NCBI RefSeq assembly: GCF_024436055.1
Contig: NZ_JANFNH010000003.1
Coordinates: 62,001-126,000 of the forward strand
From: Streptantibioticus rubrisoli
GTDB lineage: Bacteria; Actinomycetota; Actinomycetes; Streptomycetales; Streptomycetaceae
Reading direction: 5' to 3'
DNA length: 64,000 nucleotides
The notes beneath the pieces are model-generated. The model did no database searches. It was given only the letters and a program-made list of their open reading frames with translations, and was not told the origin of the DNA. Numbering within the stretch: position 1 is the stretch's first letter; every line of letters begins with the position of its first letter. Shown piece by piece: positions 1-8,000 of the stretch. A program made the translations under genes and the position numbers.

Positions 1-654
1 TTCGCGGTCGCGGGCGCGCTGCCGGAGACGGTGGCGCGCCGCACTCCTCGACCGCCGCTGCGCCCTCAGGGCATGGTCGTACCGCAACAGACGCGTGGAG
101 CGTTCGTGCCCGCCGGGCTGGCCGCGCTCGCGGGCTTCTCCCTGCTCGGACTGTTCACCGCGGTGACACCGAGCTTCGTCGCCCAAACCCTGGGCGTGCG
201 CAATCTGGCCGTTTCCGGCGCGGTTGTCTTCTCGGCGTTCTGTGCCTCCACGGTCGGCCAGTCCCTGATGGGGCGGGTGGGCGTGCGGCGCGCACTGCCC
301 CTGGGTTGCCTGGTGCTGACCCTCGGCATGGCCCTGGTCGCCACCTCCCTGCTGACGGTGTCCCTGCCGGTGCTGGTCGCCGGCGCGGTGGTGGGTGGCC
401 TCGGCCAAGGTCTGGCGTTCCGCGCCGGATTGACCACCGTGAGCGCGGTGGCTCCACAGGAGCACCGGGGCGCGACGATCTCAGCCTTCTTCGTCGTCGC
501 GTACGTTGGGATCTCCTTGCCCGTGGTCGGGGTCGGGGCCCTCACCCTGGCTTTGGGACTGCGCGGCGCGGGTCTGGTCTTCGGGGGTTGCGTGGTTCTG
601 CTCTCGACGGGGGTGGGAGTGTTCCTCGTGCGTCGCCCCCTGGGTACGGGCTGA
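1..654 (+). CDS. MFS transporter, C-terminal part (cut by window start)
   Basis: The reading frame is open from base 1, so the true start lies upstream. The visible 217 residues hold about six hydrophobic segments, with the Gly-rich spacing and the short basic cytoplasmic loop (VGRVGVRRAL-like, near residue 85) of major facilitator superfamily transporters. This would be the second six-helix half of a 12-helix carrier. The substrate cannot be read from this half; exporters of the drug/arabinose-efflux type are the usual match. It ends 53 bases before the sulfite-oxidase-like gene, with no clear terminator between them. Confidence 0.75.
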   Translation, partial: FAVAGALPETVARRTPRPPLRPQGMVVPQQTRGAFVPAGLAALAGFSLLGLFTAVTPSFVAQTLGVRNLAVSGAVVFSAFCASTVGQSLMGRVGVRRALPLGCLVLTLGMALVATSLLTVSLPVLVAGAVVGGLGQGLAFRAGLTTVSAVAPQEHRGATISAFFVVAYVGISLPVVGVGALTLALGLRGAGLVFGGCVVLLSTGVGVFLVRRPLGTG

Positions 655-707
655 GCTGTGGTTGGGCGGCCTTGACGGCGTCAGCAGAGGCGATGAACAG
701 TAGCCCC

Positions 708-1787
708 ATGGGCATAGGGGGCAAACGTCACGACATGCTTGTGCATCAGGACGAGCCCTACAACGCCGAAACACCTCCTGACGCCCTGGCAGCTCAGATC
801 ACTTCCCTGGACTCCTTCTACGGCCGCAACCACGCGCCGATCCCGCACATCGACTCCGCGAGCTGGCGCCTGCGCGTGGAAGGCCTGGTGGATCGTCCCC
901 TGGAGCTGTCGATGGACGATCTGCGCCGCCGCTTCCCGGAGCGCACGGTGGTGGCGACGCTGCAGTGTGCGGGCAACCGTCGCGCCGACCTCATCGAGGT
1001 CCGCGACATCCCCCACCAGGTCCCTTGGGGCCCCGGAGCCACCTCCACCGCGAGATGGAGCGGGGTGAGCCTGGCGGATGTGCTGGACGAGGCCGGAGTG
1101 CGGCCGGAAGCCGCCCACATCGCCTTCACCGGCGCCGACGTGTCACAACAGACGGACCCCCCGCAACCCTTCGGCGGCTCCGTACCGGTGGCCAAGGCGA
1201 CCTCCAGCGAGGTGCTGCTGGCCTGGGCCATGAACGGCCAGCAACTGCCCGCCGTGCACGGCGCTCCCGTGCGCGTGGTCGTCCCCGGCTGGATCGGCGC
1301 CCGCAGCGTCAAATGGCTGCAGCGCATCAGCGCACAGGCCGAACCGAGCGACAACCACTTCCAGACCGAATACAGCGTCCTGCTCCCCGAAGCCGAGCCC
1401 GGGACACCGGGCGACGGCATCACCCTGGGACCGATCTCCATCCACTGCGCCATCCTTCGGCCCGCCAGGAACGCCCACCTGGCCTGTGGACCGACCAAGA
1501 TCAGCGGATTCGCCTTCGCGGGCGAAGACCGAACCGTGGCGCGTGTGGAGGTCCGCGCCGACCACGGCAGCCCCTGGACCCGCGCTGACCTCGACCCCCC
1601 GGCGAATCCCTGGACCTGGCAGCACTGGCACGCCACGCTCACCCTCCCCGCGGGCGAGGTCGAACTCATCGCACGCGCCTGGGACTCCACCGCGGCCGTG
1701 CAGCCCGAATCCCCGGCGACCGTCTGGAACCTCAGGGGTTACGCCAACAACGCCGCGGCGCACCTGCACGTCACATGCCGTCCCTGA
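708..1787 (+). CDS. Sulfite oxidase-like molybdopterin-dependent oxidoreductase
   Basis: The protein has 359 residues. It begins with the segment KRHDMLVHQDEPYNAETP, followed by the RNH motif typical of sulfite oxidase-family enzymes. The molybdenum-binding cysteine sits in ATLQCAGNRR (C87). The second half is the beta-rich Mo-cofactor dimerisation domain. No cytochrome b5 or haem domain and no Tat signal are visible, so this is a stand-alone, probably cytoplasmic, enzyme that oxidises sulfite or a related S/N-oxo substrate with an unidentified electron acceptor. Starts at 693 and 735 are also in frame; 708 was preferred because relatives start shortly before the KHD-M-VH segment. The open frame running upstream to 306 is a shadow of the MFS gene. 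Confidence 0.85.
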   Translation: MGIGGKRHDMLVHQDEPYNAETPPDALAAQITSLDSFYGRNHAPIPHIDSASWRLRVEGLVDRPLELSMDDLRRRFPERTVVATLQCAGNRRADLIEVRDIPHQVPWGPGATSTARWSGVSLADVLDEAGVRPEAAHIAFTGADVSQQTDPPQPFGGSVPVAKATSSEVLLAWAMNGQQLPAVHGAPVRVVVPGWIGARSVKWLQRISAQAEPSDNHFQTEYSVLLPEAEPGTPGDGITLGPISIHCAILRPARNAHLACGPTKISGFAFAGEDRTVARVEVRADHGSPWTRADLDPPANPWTWQHWHATLTLPAGEVELIARAWDSTAAVQPESPATVWNLRGYANNAAAHLHVTCRP

Positions 1788-1849
1788 CCGGACGCTTCGG
1801 CACAACAGCCCAGCGCGCAGGGGACCGCACGGTCGTCGGAGCCGTCTGA

Positions 1850-1955
1850 CTTTCGGGGATCGGCTGCCTGTCCCACACCGCGGGCACCGTCTTCTACGTC
1901 AACGGCAGGCAGTTCGACCCGAACCGGGTGGACTTCACCTCGCGCCTGAACACAC
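1850..1955 (+). pseudogene. Multicopper oxidase remnant (C-terminal cupredoxin fragment)
   Basis: One frame reads GTVFYVNGRQFDPNRVDF followed by SRLNT (about 1883-1951). This is the hallmark of the last cupredoxin domain of CotA/CueO-type multicopper oxidases, in which an 'ING..FDPNRID' strand precedes the copper-ligand region. The match stops abruptly at about 1955, before any histidine ligands, and runs into a different gene fragment. It cannot encode a working oxidase. The family assignment rests on one short motif. Confidence 0.5.
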
Positions 1956-1964
1956 GCCCCGCTG

Positions 1965-2144
1965 GCCTACCAACTGCACACCCTGCTTGGTCTTCTCCTG
2001 CTCGCCCTGTGGCCCTTCAGCCGCCTCGTGCACGCCTTCACCGCACCGCTGGGCTACCTGGCCCGTCCCTACGTCGTCTACCGGACCCGCACCCGCGCCA
2101 CACGCCGTCGCCCTCTCGCCAGCACACCGCTACAGCATCGATAG
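1965..2144 (+). pseudogene. narI: Nitrate reductase gamma subunit (narI) C-terminal remnant
   Basis: The frame from 1965 reads AYQLHTLLGLLLLALWPFSR, then LVHAFTAPLGYLARPYVVYR, and ends at TAG 2142-2144. This closely resembles the last transmembrane helix and tail of respiratory nitrate reductase gamma subunits, including the haem-proximal 'W-P-F-x-R-L-V-H' segment. Only about 59 codons remain and no narGHJ genes lie upstream, so it is a deletion scar. It is fused head to tail with the multicopper-oxidase fragment, showing that a rearrangement joined two unrelated genes. Confidence 0.65.
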
Positions 2145-2152
2145 AGGCTAAC

Positions 2153-2169
2153 TATTGCGTTGTGCAATA
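2153..2169. promoter_or_regulatory. Operator copy 1, TATTGC-N5-GCAATA
   Basis: Inverted repeat TATTGC-GTTGT-GCAATA in a locally AT-rich stretch, 56 bases before the DUF488 gene. The same ATTGC-N5-GCAAT dyad recurs at 2790-2804 and 4988-5002, all with a 5-base centre. The binding protein is not identified. Confidence 0.55.
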
Positions 2170-2224
2170 CTTTGCTCGGTGCTTCATTTGGGCTCTTGGG
2201 TTCGTCGGGAGGGTGGGGGTCGCG

Positions 2225-2719
2225 ATGTCCGATGTCCGCGTGCACTCCATAGGTGAACGCCCGCGGCCGACCCGCGGGGTGCGTGTGCTGGTCGAGCGCA
2301 GCCTGCCGGTGACATGGGCGAGGGCTCCGGTGCGTCCCGATGTGTGGTTCCCGGCGTTGGCGCCCTCCGCGTCGCTGCGTCAGCGGTATCCCGCCACCGA
2401 GTGGGCGTTCGGGGAGTTCGCCGACCGCTACGCCGCCGAACTCGACGAGCCCGGCCGCCAGGCGCAGTACCAGCTCCTGCGGGACCTCGCGGCCGATGGG
2501 CCGGTCGTCCTGCTGGTCAGCGCGTCCCCGGCGCACCTGACTCATGCGGCGGTTCTGGCGTGCCGCCTGCGCCGTCCGGTCCGTGCCGCCCGGCCGCCCG
2601 AGCCCGAGGGTGGGGATCCCGCCTGCTGGGCGGGCCTGGTCTGTCCGGAGTGCGGTCGGATCCCCGACGCCTCGACGGCTGTCACCTGCTGGTCGTGTCA
2701 GGCCGTGACGGCCGGATGA
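2225..2719 (+). CDS. DUF488 family protein with C-terminal zinc ribbon
   Basis: The protein has 164 residues. The N-terminal 115 residues follow the DUF488 pattern: a VRVLVERSLP strand, an 'LAPSASLRQRY' helix, an 'EFADRYAAEL' helix, and a buried VVLLVSASP strand where relatives have a T-LLY-ARD-like segment. Residues about 140-160 add a zinc-ribbon-like CPEC...CWSC pair (two CxxC motifs). DUF488 proteins have no settled biochemical role and often sit with stress or redox genes. An operator-like dyad lies just upstream and another follows the stop. The open frame extends upstream to 1928 through the multicopper-oxidase and narI scar, but the ATG at 2225 starts the family homology. Confidence 0.75.
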   Translation: MSDVRVHSIGERPRPTRGVRVLVERSLPVTWARAPVRPDVWFPALAPSASLRQRYPATEWAFGEFADRYAAELDEPGRQAQYQLLRDLAADGPVVLLVSASPAHLTHAAVLACRLRRPVRAARPPEPEGGDPACWAGLVCPECGRIPDASTAVTCWSCQAVTAG

Positions 2720-2782
2720 ACCGGCACATGCCAGCCCCAAGCGCACGTAATGGCTTGGCCAGCAATCGGGTGCTTACATCGA

Positions 2783-2811
2783 TTAAAGTATTGCAATATG
2801 CAATACTTTAA
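2783..2811. promoter_or_regulatory. Operator copy 2, 29-bp near-perfect palindrome
   Basis: Two 13-base arms, TTAAAGTATTGCA and its exact complement, surround a 3-base centre. The core is the same ATTGC-N5-GCAAT dyad found at 2154-2168 and 4988-5002. It lies 105 bases before the ClC gene and 64 bases after the DUF488 gene, so it most likely controls the ClC gene. The very low GC of this site stands out from its surroundings. Confidence 0.65.
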
Positions 2812-2915
2812 CTCGTGGTAGCGATATGGACGGACCAGTCGAAGGTCCCTGCGTGTGATCCGGACGGAATGGCGAAGCGCCCGCGTGTGGTGTCTCGACA
2901 CGGGCTGGTGTCGGC

Positions 2916-4766
2916 GTGAGCGGCGGTATGCGGCACAGGGCCGCGCATCTGGGTGACTTCACCGTCCGGCCGCGCATGCTGTTGATCACCGGGGGGGCGT
3001 TGCTGGTCGGCGGGGCCGGGGCGGTGGCGGCGCTGGCGCTGCTGCGGCTGATCGGCCTGGTCACCAACCTGGTGTTCTACCAGCGGTGGCGCGTCTCGTT
3101 GGTCGCTCCGGGACTGCACCATCCGTGGTGGCTGGTGCTCGGTGCGCCGGTGACGGGTGGGCTGGTGATCGGGCTGATGGCCCGGTACGGCTCGGAGAAG
3201 ATCCGCGGGCACGGCATGCCCGAGGCGATCGAGGCGATCTTGACCGGGGGCAGCCGGGTGGCCCCGCGGGTGGCGGTGCTCAAGCCGATCTCGGCCGCGA
3301 TCAGCATCGGTACCGGTGGGCCGTTCGGCGCCGAGGGGCCGATCATCATGACCGGCGGGGCGATCGGTTCTATCCTCGCCCAGGCGCTGCGGCTGACCGC
3401 CGATGAGCGCAAGACGCTCCTGGTGTCGGGGGCGGCGGCCGGTATGGCGGCCACCTTCAACTCTCCTTTGGCGTCCGTGCTGTTGGCCGTGGAACTGCTG
3501 CTGTTCGAGTGGCGGCCGCGCAGCTTCGTGCCCGTGGTGGGCGCGGTCGCGGTCAGCACGGTGTGCCGTGGTCTGCTGCTGGGGACCGGGCCGATCTTCC
3601 CGGTCTCCGCGGCCGGGCTGCACACCGGCGGGGCCGTGGACGCGCTGTGCGTGCTGGCGGGTGTCATCGGCGGCACGCTGGCGGTGGCGGCGACGTGGCT
3701 GGTCTACCGGGCCGAGGACGGCTTCGCCCGGCTGCCGTTCCACTGGATGTGGTGGCCTGCCATCGGTGGCGCGGTCATTGGCCTCGGCGGCCTGATCGAG
3801 CCGCGCGCGCTGGGCGTGGGCTACGACGTCATCGACCAACTGCTCACCGGCCGCGCCACGGTCTCACTGATCGTCGGCATCCTGGTGGTCAAGACCTTGA
3901 TCTGGTCGCTGTCGCTCGGCTCCGGCACATCCGGTGGTGTGCTGGCTCCGGTCTTCATGATCGGCGGAGCGGTCGGTGCCGCGGAAGGGCTGGTCTTCCC
4001 CCAGGTGATGCCCGGGTTCTGGGCGATGATGGGGCTGGCCGCCGTGGTCGGCGGCGTGATGCGTTCGCCGCTGACCGGAGTGGTCTTCACGCTGGAGCTC
4101 ACCCACGCCTGGGCGGCCGGGCTGCCGCTGCTGATCTCCTCCACCGCCGCCTACGCGCTGTCGGTACTGCTGCTGAAGCGCTCGGTCCTCACCGAGAAGA
4201 TCGCCCGCCGCGGCCTGCACCTGACCCGGGAGTACTCCACCGATCCGCTGGAGACCTTCTTCGTCGAAGAGGTGATGGATCGCGACCCCGACATCCTCGA
4301 TCGCGCCGACACCCTCGACGAGGCCCTGATGAGGACCTTGCGCGCGGGCGAGCAACCTGACGACGGACAGCGGCTGTTCCCCGTCACGGACGGCGGCGGC
4401 CCCCCGTACGCCGTGGTCAGCCGACGCGCCCTGCTGGACGCCACCTCCCGGGCCGTGAACAACGGCGCGCCCGCGACCGTCGCCGACATCGCCGCACCCG
4501 TACCCGTCGTCCTGCGCCCGGACGACACCCTGCGCCGGGCCGCGTACCTCTTCGCCGAGCACGGCATCACCGAGGCACCGGTCGTCAGTGTGGAGCGGGG
4601 GATCGTCGGCATGGTCACGCTGCCGCACCTGCTGCACGCGCGGTTGCACGACCTCACCGAGGAGCACCACAGGCAGCGGCTGCTGCCCCGGCAAGCACCC
4701 GCCTCCGACGGCGATGGCGGGACTGAGCCTGCCCCTGACCGGCTGAAGATCAACGCCGATCGCTGA
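2916..4766 (+). CDS. ClC-family chloride channel/antiporter with C-terminal CBS pair
   Basis: The protein has 616 residues. About ten to twelve hydrophobic segments span residues 20-430. ClC signatures are visible: GHGMPEAI (variant of the GSGIP anion-binding loop), GGPFGAEGP (carrying the gating glutamate), and GSGTSGGVLAP (variant of GxFxP, with Leu for Phe). Residues about 445-590 form two CBS domains that usually sense adenine nucleotides. The GTG at 2916 was used; an in-frame ATG lies at 2928, and neither has a strong ribosome site. The gene is preceded by operator copy 2 and followed by a strong hairpin, so it is probably a single-gene unit. Transport of chloride against protons is the family role; nitrate is also possible. 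Confidence 0.88.
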   Translation: MSGGMRHRAAHLGDFTVRPRMLLITGGALLVGGAGAVAALALLRLIGLVTNLVFYQRWRVSLVAPGLHHPWWLVLGAPVTGGLVIGLMARYGSEKIRGHGMPEAIEAILTGGSRVAPRVAVLKPISAAISIGTGGPFGAEGPIIMTGGAIGSILAQALRLTADERKTLLVSGAAAGMAATFNSPLASVLLAVELLLFEWRPRSFVPVVGAVAVSTVCRGLLLGTGPIFPVSAAGLHTGGAVDALCVLAGVIGGTLAVAATWLVYRAEDGFARLPFHWMWWPAIGGAVIGLGGLIEPRALGVGYDVIDQLLTGRATVSLIVGILVVKTLIWSLSLGSGTSGGVLAPVFMIGGAVGAAEGLVFPQVMPGFWAMMGLAAVVGGVMRSPLTGVVFTLELTHAWAAGLPLLISSTAAYALSVLLLKRSVLTEKIARRGLHLTREYSTDPLETFFVEEVMDRDPDILDRADTLDEALMRTLRAGEQPDDGQRLFPVTDGGGPPYAVVSRRALLDATSRAVNNGAPATVADIAAPVPVVLRPDDTLRRAAYLFAEHGITEAPVVSVERGIVGMVTLPHLLHARLHDLTEEHHRQRLLPRQAPASDGDGGTEPAPDRLKINADR

Positions 4767-4778
4767 CCGCGGGCCTGC

Positions 4779-4817
4779 CTCGCCTCCCCGTGGCCAGCGA
4801 GGTCACGGGGAGGCGAG
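4779..4817 (+). terminator. Transcription terminator hairpin after the ClC gene
   Basis: Perfect 14-base stem (4779-4792 pairing with 4804-4817) with an 11-base loop, 12 bases after the ClC stop. There is no T tract, as is common for Streptomyces terminators. Confidence 0.7.
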
Positions 4818-5069
4818 CACCGCGGGATCCGAGGTCGAGGGCCGGTTCGTCGGCGGCCGCGACGAGGGCCCGGAGCGCTTGGACGAGACCGTCGCGCTGC
4901 TCGGCCGGAACTTGCTGCCCCCTGGCCCCGTTCCATCATCCGAAGTCGAATGTCCGGATGGCACGCATTTGTAGCTCTATCTGCATTATTGCGGACTGCA
5001 ATGGTATACTCGGTGAAACGTGTGGAACGGCGCCGCGCCGTGCGGCGGCGAGTTCGCGAACCGCGCGGG
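4818..5069. other. Intergenic stretch with operator copy 3
   Basis: No gene is recognised here. The only clear element is the dyad ATTGC-GGACT-GCAAT at 4988-5002, the third copy of the operator at 2154-2168 and 2790-2804. A TATACT hexamer follows at about 5006. No plus-strand gene follows it; the next gene is the convergent CHAT gene ending at 5070. The promoter-like site may therefore be a leftover of a lost gene or may drive a short transcript. Confidence 0.45.
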
Positions 5070-8000
5070 TCAGGAGCCGTGGTAGCTCAGTGCGGCCCAG
5101 TCACTGGGGTGCAGGTACGGTCGCGCGTCGGGATCGCGGAGTTGCAGACCCCGCACGAGTCCTTCGAGACTCCCGTCCTCGGTGGGCGGATCCAGGGCGG
5201 GGGCCAGGTCCTGGACCTTCTCCCGATTGGTGGTGTCCCTCAGCCAGCGTTGCGCCGCCCGTAGGGCCGCGGCGGGTTCCGTATCCGTGCTCCGCCACAG
5301 CTGGTAGAAGCGGGCCATCAGCAGGCTGACCGCCTCGCTGCGCACCGCCCACTGACTCGCCACCACCCCCGCGACACCGGCCTGGATCAGGCCGCTCGGC
5401 AGGGATATGACCTCGTCGGGCAAGGAGGTTCCGGGGCGATCGGTGTCGCATGCGGAAAGTACGGTCAGCCGCGCCCTCGCGCCGGTGCCGGGGTGCGACG
5501 GTCGTAGCGTCAGGATCTCGCGTAGCGTCAGTTCCTGGTCGTCGGCGAGTATCAGCGCGCTGTTCAGGGGCTGGTCGGTCTGGGCGCGGCCGTGGCAGAT
5601 GAAGTGGTGGACCTGTGCTCCCGAGAGGGCCGAGACGACGGCCTCTCGATCGGCGTCCGTTCCGTGCAGCAACTGGCTGGCGGCGAACCACCGTTGAGCC
5701 CAGGCGGCCTCCGCGCGGGCGTACCCGATCGGTTGCCAGGAGGTCGGCTGGGGATCGGCGACGACGACGAGACGGTCGTCGGCCGTCCGGGCCGCCAGCC
5801 GCCGAGTGACCTCCAGCGCCCGGGCGTTGGGGACGTAACGCACGGTCCGCTCGTCGAGCAGATAGTGTCGCGTGCCGGAGCCGTCCCGTCCCGGTCGCCA
5901 GGCCGCGTGCAGCGGGAGCATCGCGAGGGTTCCCGACGGCACGATGATGACTTCTTCCGCGTCACCGATGATCGGTAGCACGGGAGCGACGACGGCCGAC
6001 CAGGCCCAACGGGTGACAGCGTCGAGGACCCCCTTCCAGGTACCCGACCCCGTGTGGAGGCTCCGGCGCGCATCGAGCAGTGCGTCGGCTCGGCGCCGCA
6101 CCGCTGATGAGGTCGCCGCGGGGAGTTCCGCCGCGCTGATCTGGCCGCCGCCGTCCACCGCGAGTGCCACGCCCGCCGGTCCGGCCGCCGCGATGTAGAC
6201 GACGACGGCGCCGGGCGGTACGGCCTTGTGGACTTCGGCGATGTCCGGTCGTGCCAGGAAGCGTTCGTATCCGGTTACCGCCCGGATGTTGGTGATCGCC
6301 TCGTCGACCGCTTCGCGGCAGCGTCGCAGGCCCGAGGGCTCGGTGCCGCCGTGCATCGCCTGGTCCAGGGCCGTGACGGCCCGGCGGTATGCGTCCACCA
6401 GGTCGGCATGCCCGGTGTCGAGCCGACCGAGGTCGGCCCGTTCCTCTTCCAGTGCTTCCGACAGCAGCAGGCTTCGACCGGTCTCCAGGGCCAGGACGGC
6501 ATCCTCCCGCCGTCCGGCGCGGAACAGCGCGTAAGCGGCCTCCGTGGGCAGGCCCTGGGAATCCGCGAGCCATGTCTCCTTGTCCTCCCGCAGCAGTTGG
6601 ATGCGGAACAACCGCTCCGTCGCCTTGAGCCCGCCGGTGTAGGCCTCGCAGGCCTCCTCCCAACTGCCGCGTCCCACAGCCGAGTCGCCCCACCGGACGG
6701 CCGCCGCGAGTGCCCACTCCAGCGAGGTGTCGAGACCATGGCGGACGGCGTCCCCGTAGGCGGCCGCGGCTTCCACGAGCAACTCGCGGTCGACGCCCGC
6801 GCTTCTGGCCTGCAGGACGGTACCCAGGTTGTAGGCGCGGGAGGCGAGTTCGGGGGCGTTGTCCGCGGTGAGCTCCAGCGCCGTGCGGTAGTGCGTGACC
6901 GCCAGGTCCGCGAGCCGGTCGTCCCCCGACACCCGCCATGCCTCAGTCAGCGCGTTGCCCGCGTTGTTGTGCCCGGAGGCCAGTTGCCAGTCACCGGCCT
7001 GCCGAGCGTTGATCGTCTTCAACTGCAGATCGACGGCGCGGAGCAGATCGTCCGGGTCACGGTAGTCGTGGTAGCGCGCCAGCAGCACGTTGCCGAGGTT
7101 GGTCAGAGCGACGGGATCGGCGCGCGAGTCGTCGTCTCCGACAGCGTCCGCGGCCAACTCGACCGCCTCGTCGAGTACCGCACGATCACGGATCCGCAGG
7201 TACAGGCGGCGCAGCAGGCCGCCGAGGGCTCCATGGAACGCGTTGCCGGTCGTCGGCGCCATGACGTAGTCGCGGCTCTCGGCGGCCTTCCGCAACAACG
7301 CGATGGCACGGTTGAGGTCGTCCAGACTCCCGTAGGCGTCGTACCGGTGCGTGAGCACATCGGCCAGGACGTATCTGAACCGATGGCCGAGCGTGGTCCG
7401 CCCTCCCACCTCGACCGACCACTGCGCGTGCTCCACCGCTTCGGCCAGCACCGTGGCACTGCCGCACACGCGAAAGCTGGTCTGCAGTACGGACGCGAGC
7501 CCGGCCCGGCACTGCGCGGCCAGTCTCGGGTCGTCCCCGGCGCACGCCACGCCGCGCCGGGCGTGACTGAGCGCCTCGGTGAGCAGGTTCGGGTCGCTGG
7601 TGAACTGGTACAGAACGTGCACGGTGCTGGCGAGGGTGTAATGGAGCCGCGCCGCGTCCGGGCTGTGCGCGGAGGCGATCCTGAGGCCGTCCGTGAGGAG
7701 TTCCCGGGCCCGGTGCAGTTCCGCCTGGTTCGTCTCCGCCACGCCGCACCAGTTGTGGGCCACTCCCGCTCGGGTGACGACGGCGAGCCGGAACTCGGGG
7801 GCGCAGGCACCGAAGTGCGGGTCGGCCAGCACCTTGTCGAGGGTGGCGGCGATGCGGCGCCGGGCTGAGGCATCACCGTCCACGTAGTCGGCGAGCGCCC
7901 TGCCGACCGCCGCCAGGCGGGCGTGAAAGCGAAGTGGCGGACGCGGAATCGGTGGCCAGCCAAGCCACTCCTCGGCCGCTCGGGCCCGTTGTGCGTTCAC
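5070..8000 (-). CDS. TPR-CHAT caspase-like protease, putative effector of a conflict system
   Basis: The protein has 976 residues. The first 600 or so are alpha-helical repeats of the TPR/SEL1 type, with repeated Leu-Ala-x-x-Tyr/Ala patterns. The C-terminal 350 form a CHAT domain (caspase-like, HetF-associated). The catalytic dyad is intact: H803 in HFICHGRA and C851 in LSACDTD. A strand VIIVPSGTLAMLPLHAA precedes it, as in other CHAT proteases. The GTG start at 8000 overlaps the upstream gene's stop as GTGA, so the two are translationally coupled. The frame stays open beyond 8000 only as a shadow of that gene. CHAT-TPR proteins act as proteases switched on by partners in cell-death or antiviral systems; the target is unknown. 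Confidence 0.85.
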   Translation of the reverse strand: MNAQRARAAEEWLGWPPIPRPPLRFHARLAAVGRALADYVDGDASARRRIAATLDKVLADPHFGACAPEFRLAVVTRAGVAHNWCGVAETNQAELHRARELLTDGLRIASAHSPDAARLHYTLASTVHVLYQFTSDPNLLTEALSHARRGVACAGDDPRLAAQCRAGLASVLQTSFRVCGSATVLAEAVEHAQWSVEVGGRTTLGHRFRYVLADVLTHRYDAYGSLDDLNRAIALLRKAAESRDYVMAPTTGNAFHGALGGLLRRLYLRIRDRAVLDEAVELAADAVGDDDSRADPVALTNLGNVLLARYHDYRDPDDLLRAVDLQLKTINARQAGDWQLASGHNNAGNALTEAWRVSGDDRLADLAVTHYRTALELTADNAPELASRAYNLGTVLQARSAGVDRELLVEAAAAYGDAVRHGLDTSLEWALAAAVRWGDSAVGRGSWEEACEAYTGGLKATERLFRIQLLREDKETWLADSQGLPTEAAYALFRAGRREDAVLALETGRSLLLSEALEEERADLGRLDTGHADLVDAYRRAVTALDQAMHGGTEPSGLRRCREAVDEAITNIRAVTGYERFLARPDIAEVHKAVPPGAVVVYIAAAGPAGVALAVDGGGQISAAELPAATSSAVRRRADALLDARRSLHTGSGTWKGVLDAVTRWAWSAVVAPVLPIIGDAEEVIIVPSGTLAMLPLHAAWRPGRDGSGTRHYLLDERTVRYVPNARALEVTRRLAARTADDRLVVVADPQPTSWQPIGYARAEAAWAQRWFAASQLLHGTDADREAVVSALSGAQVHHFICHGRAQTDQPLNSALILADDQELTLREILTLRPSHPGTGARARLTVLSACDTDRPGTSLPDEVISLPSGLIQAGVAGVVASQWAVRSEAVSLLMARFYQLWRSTDTEPAAALRAAQRWLRDTTNREKVQDLAPALDPPTEDGSLEGLVRGLQLRDPDARPYLHPSDWAALSYHGS

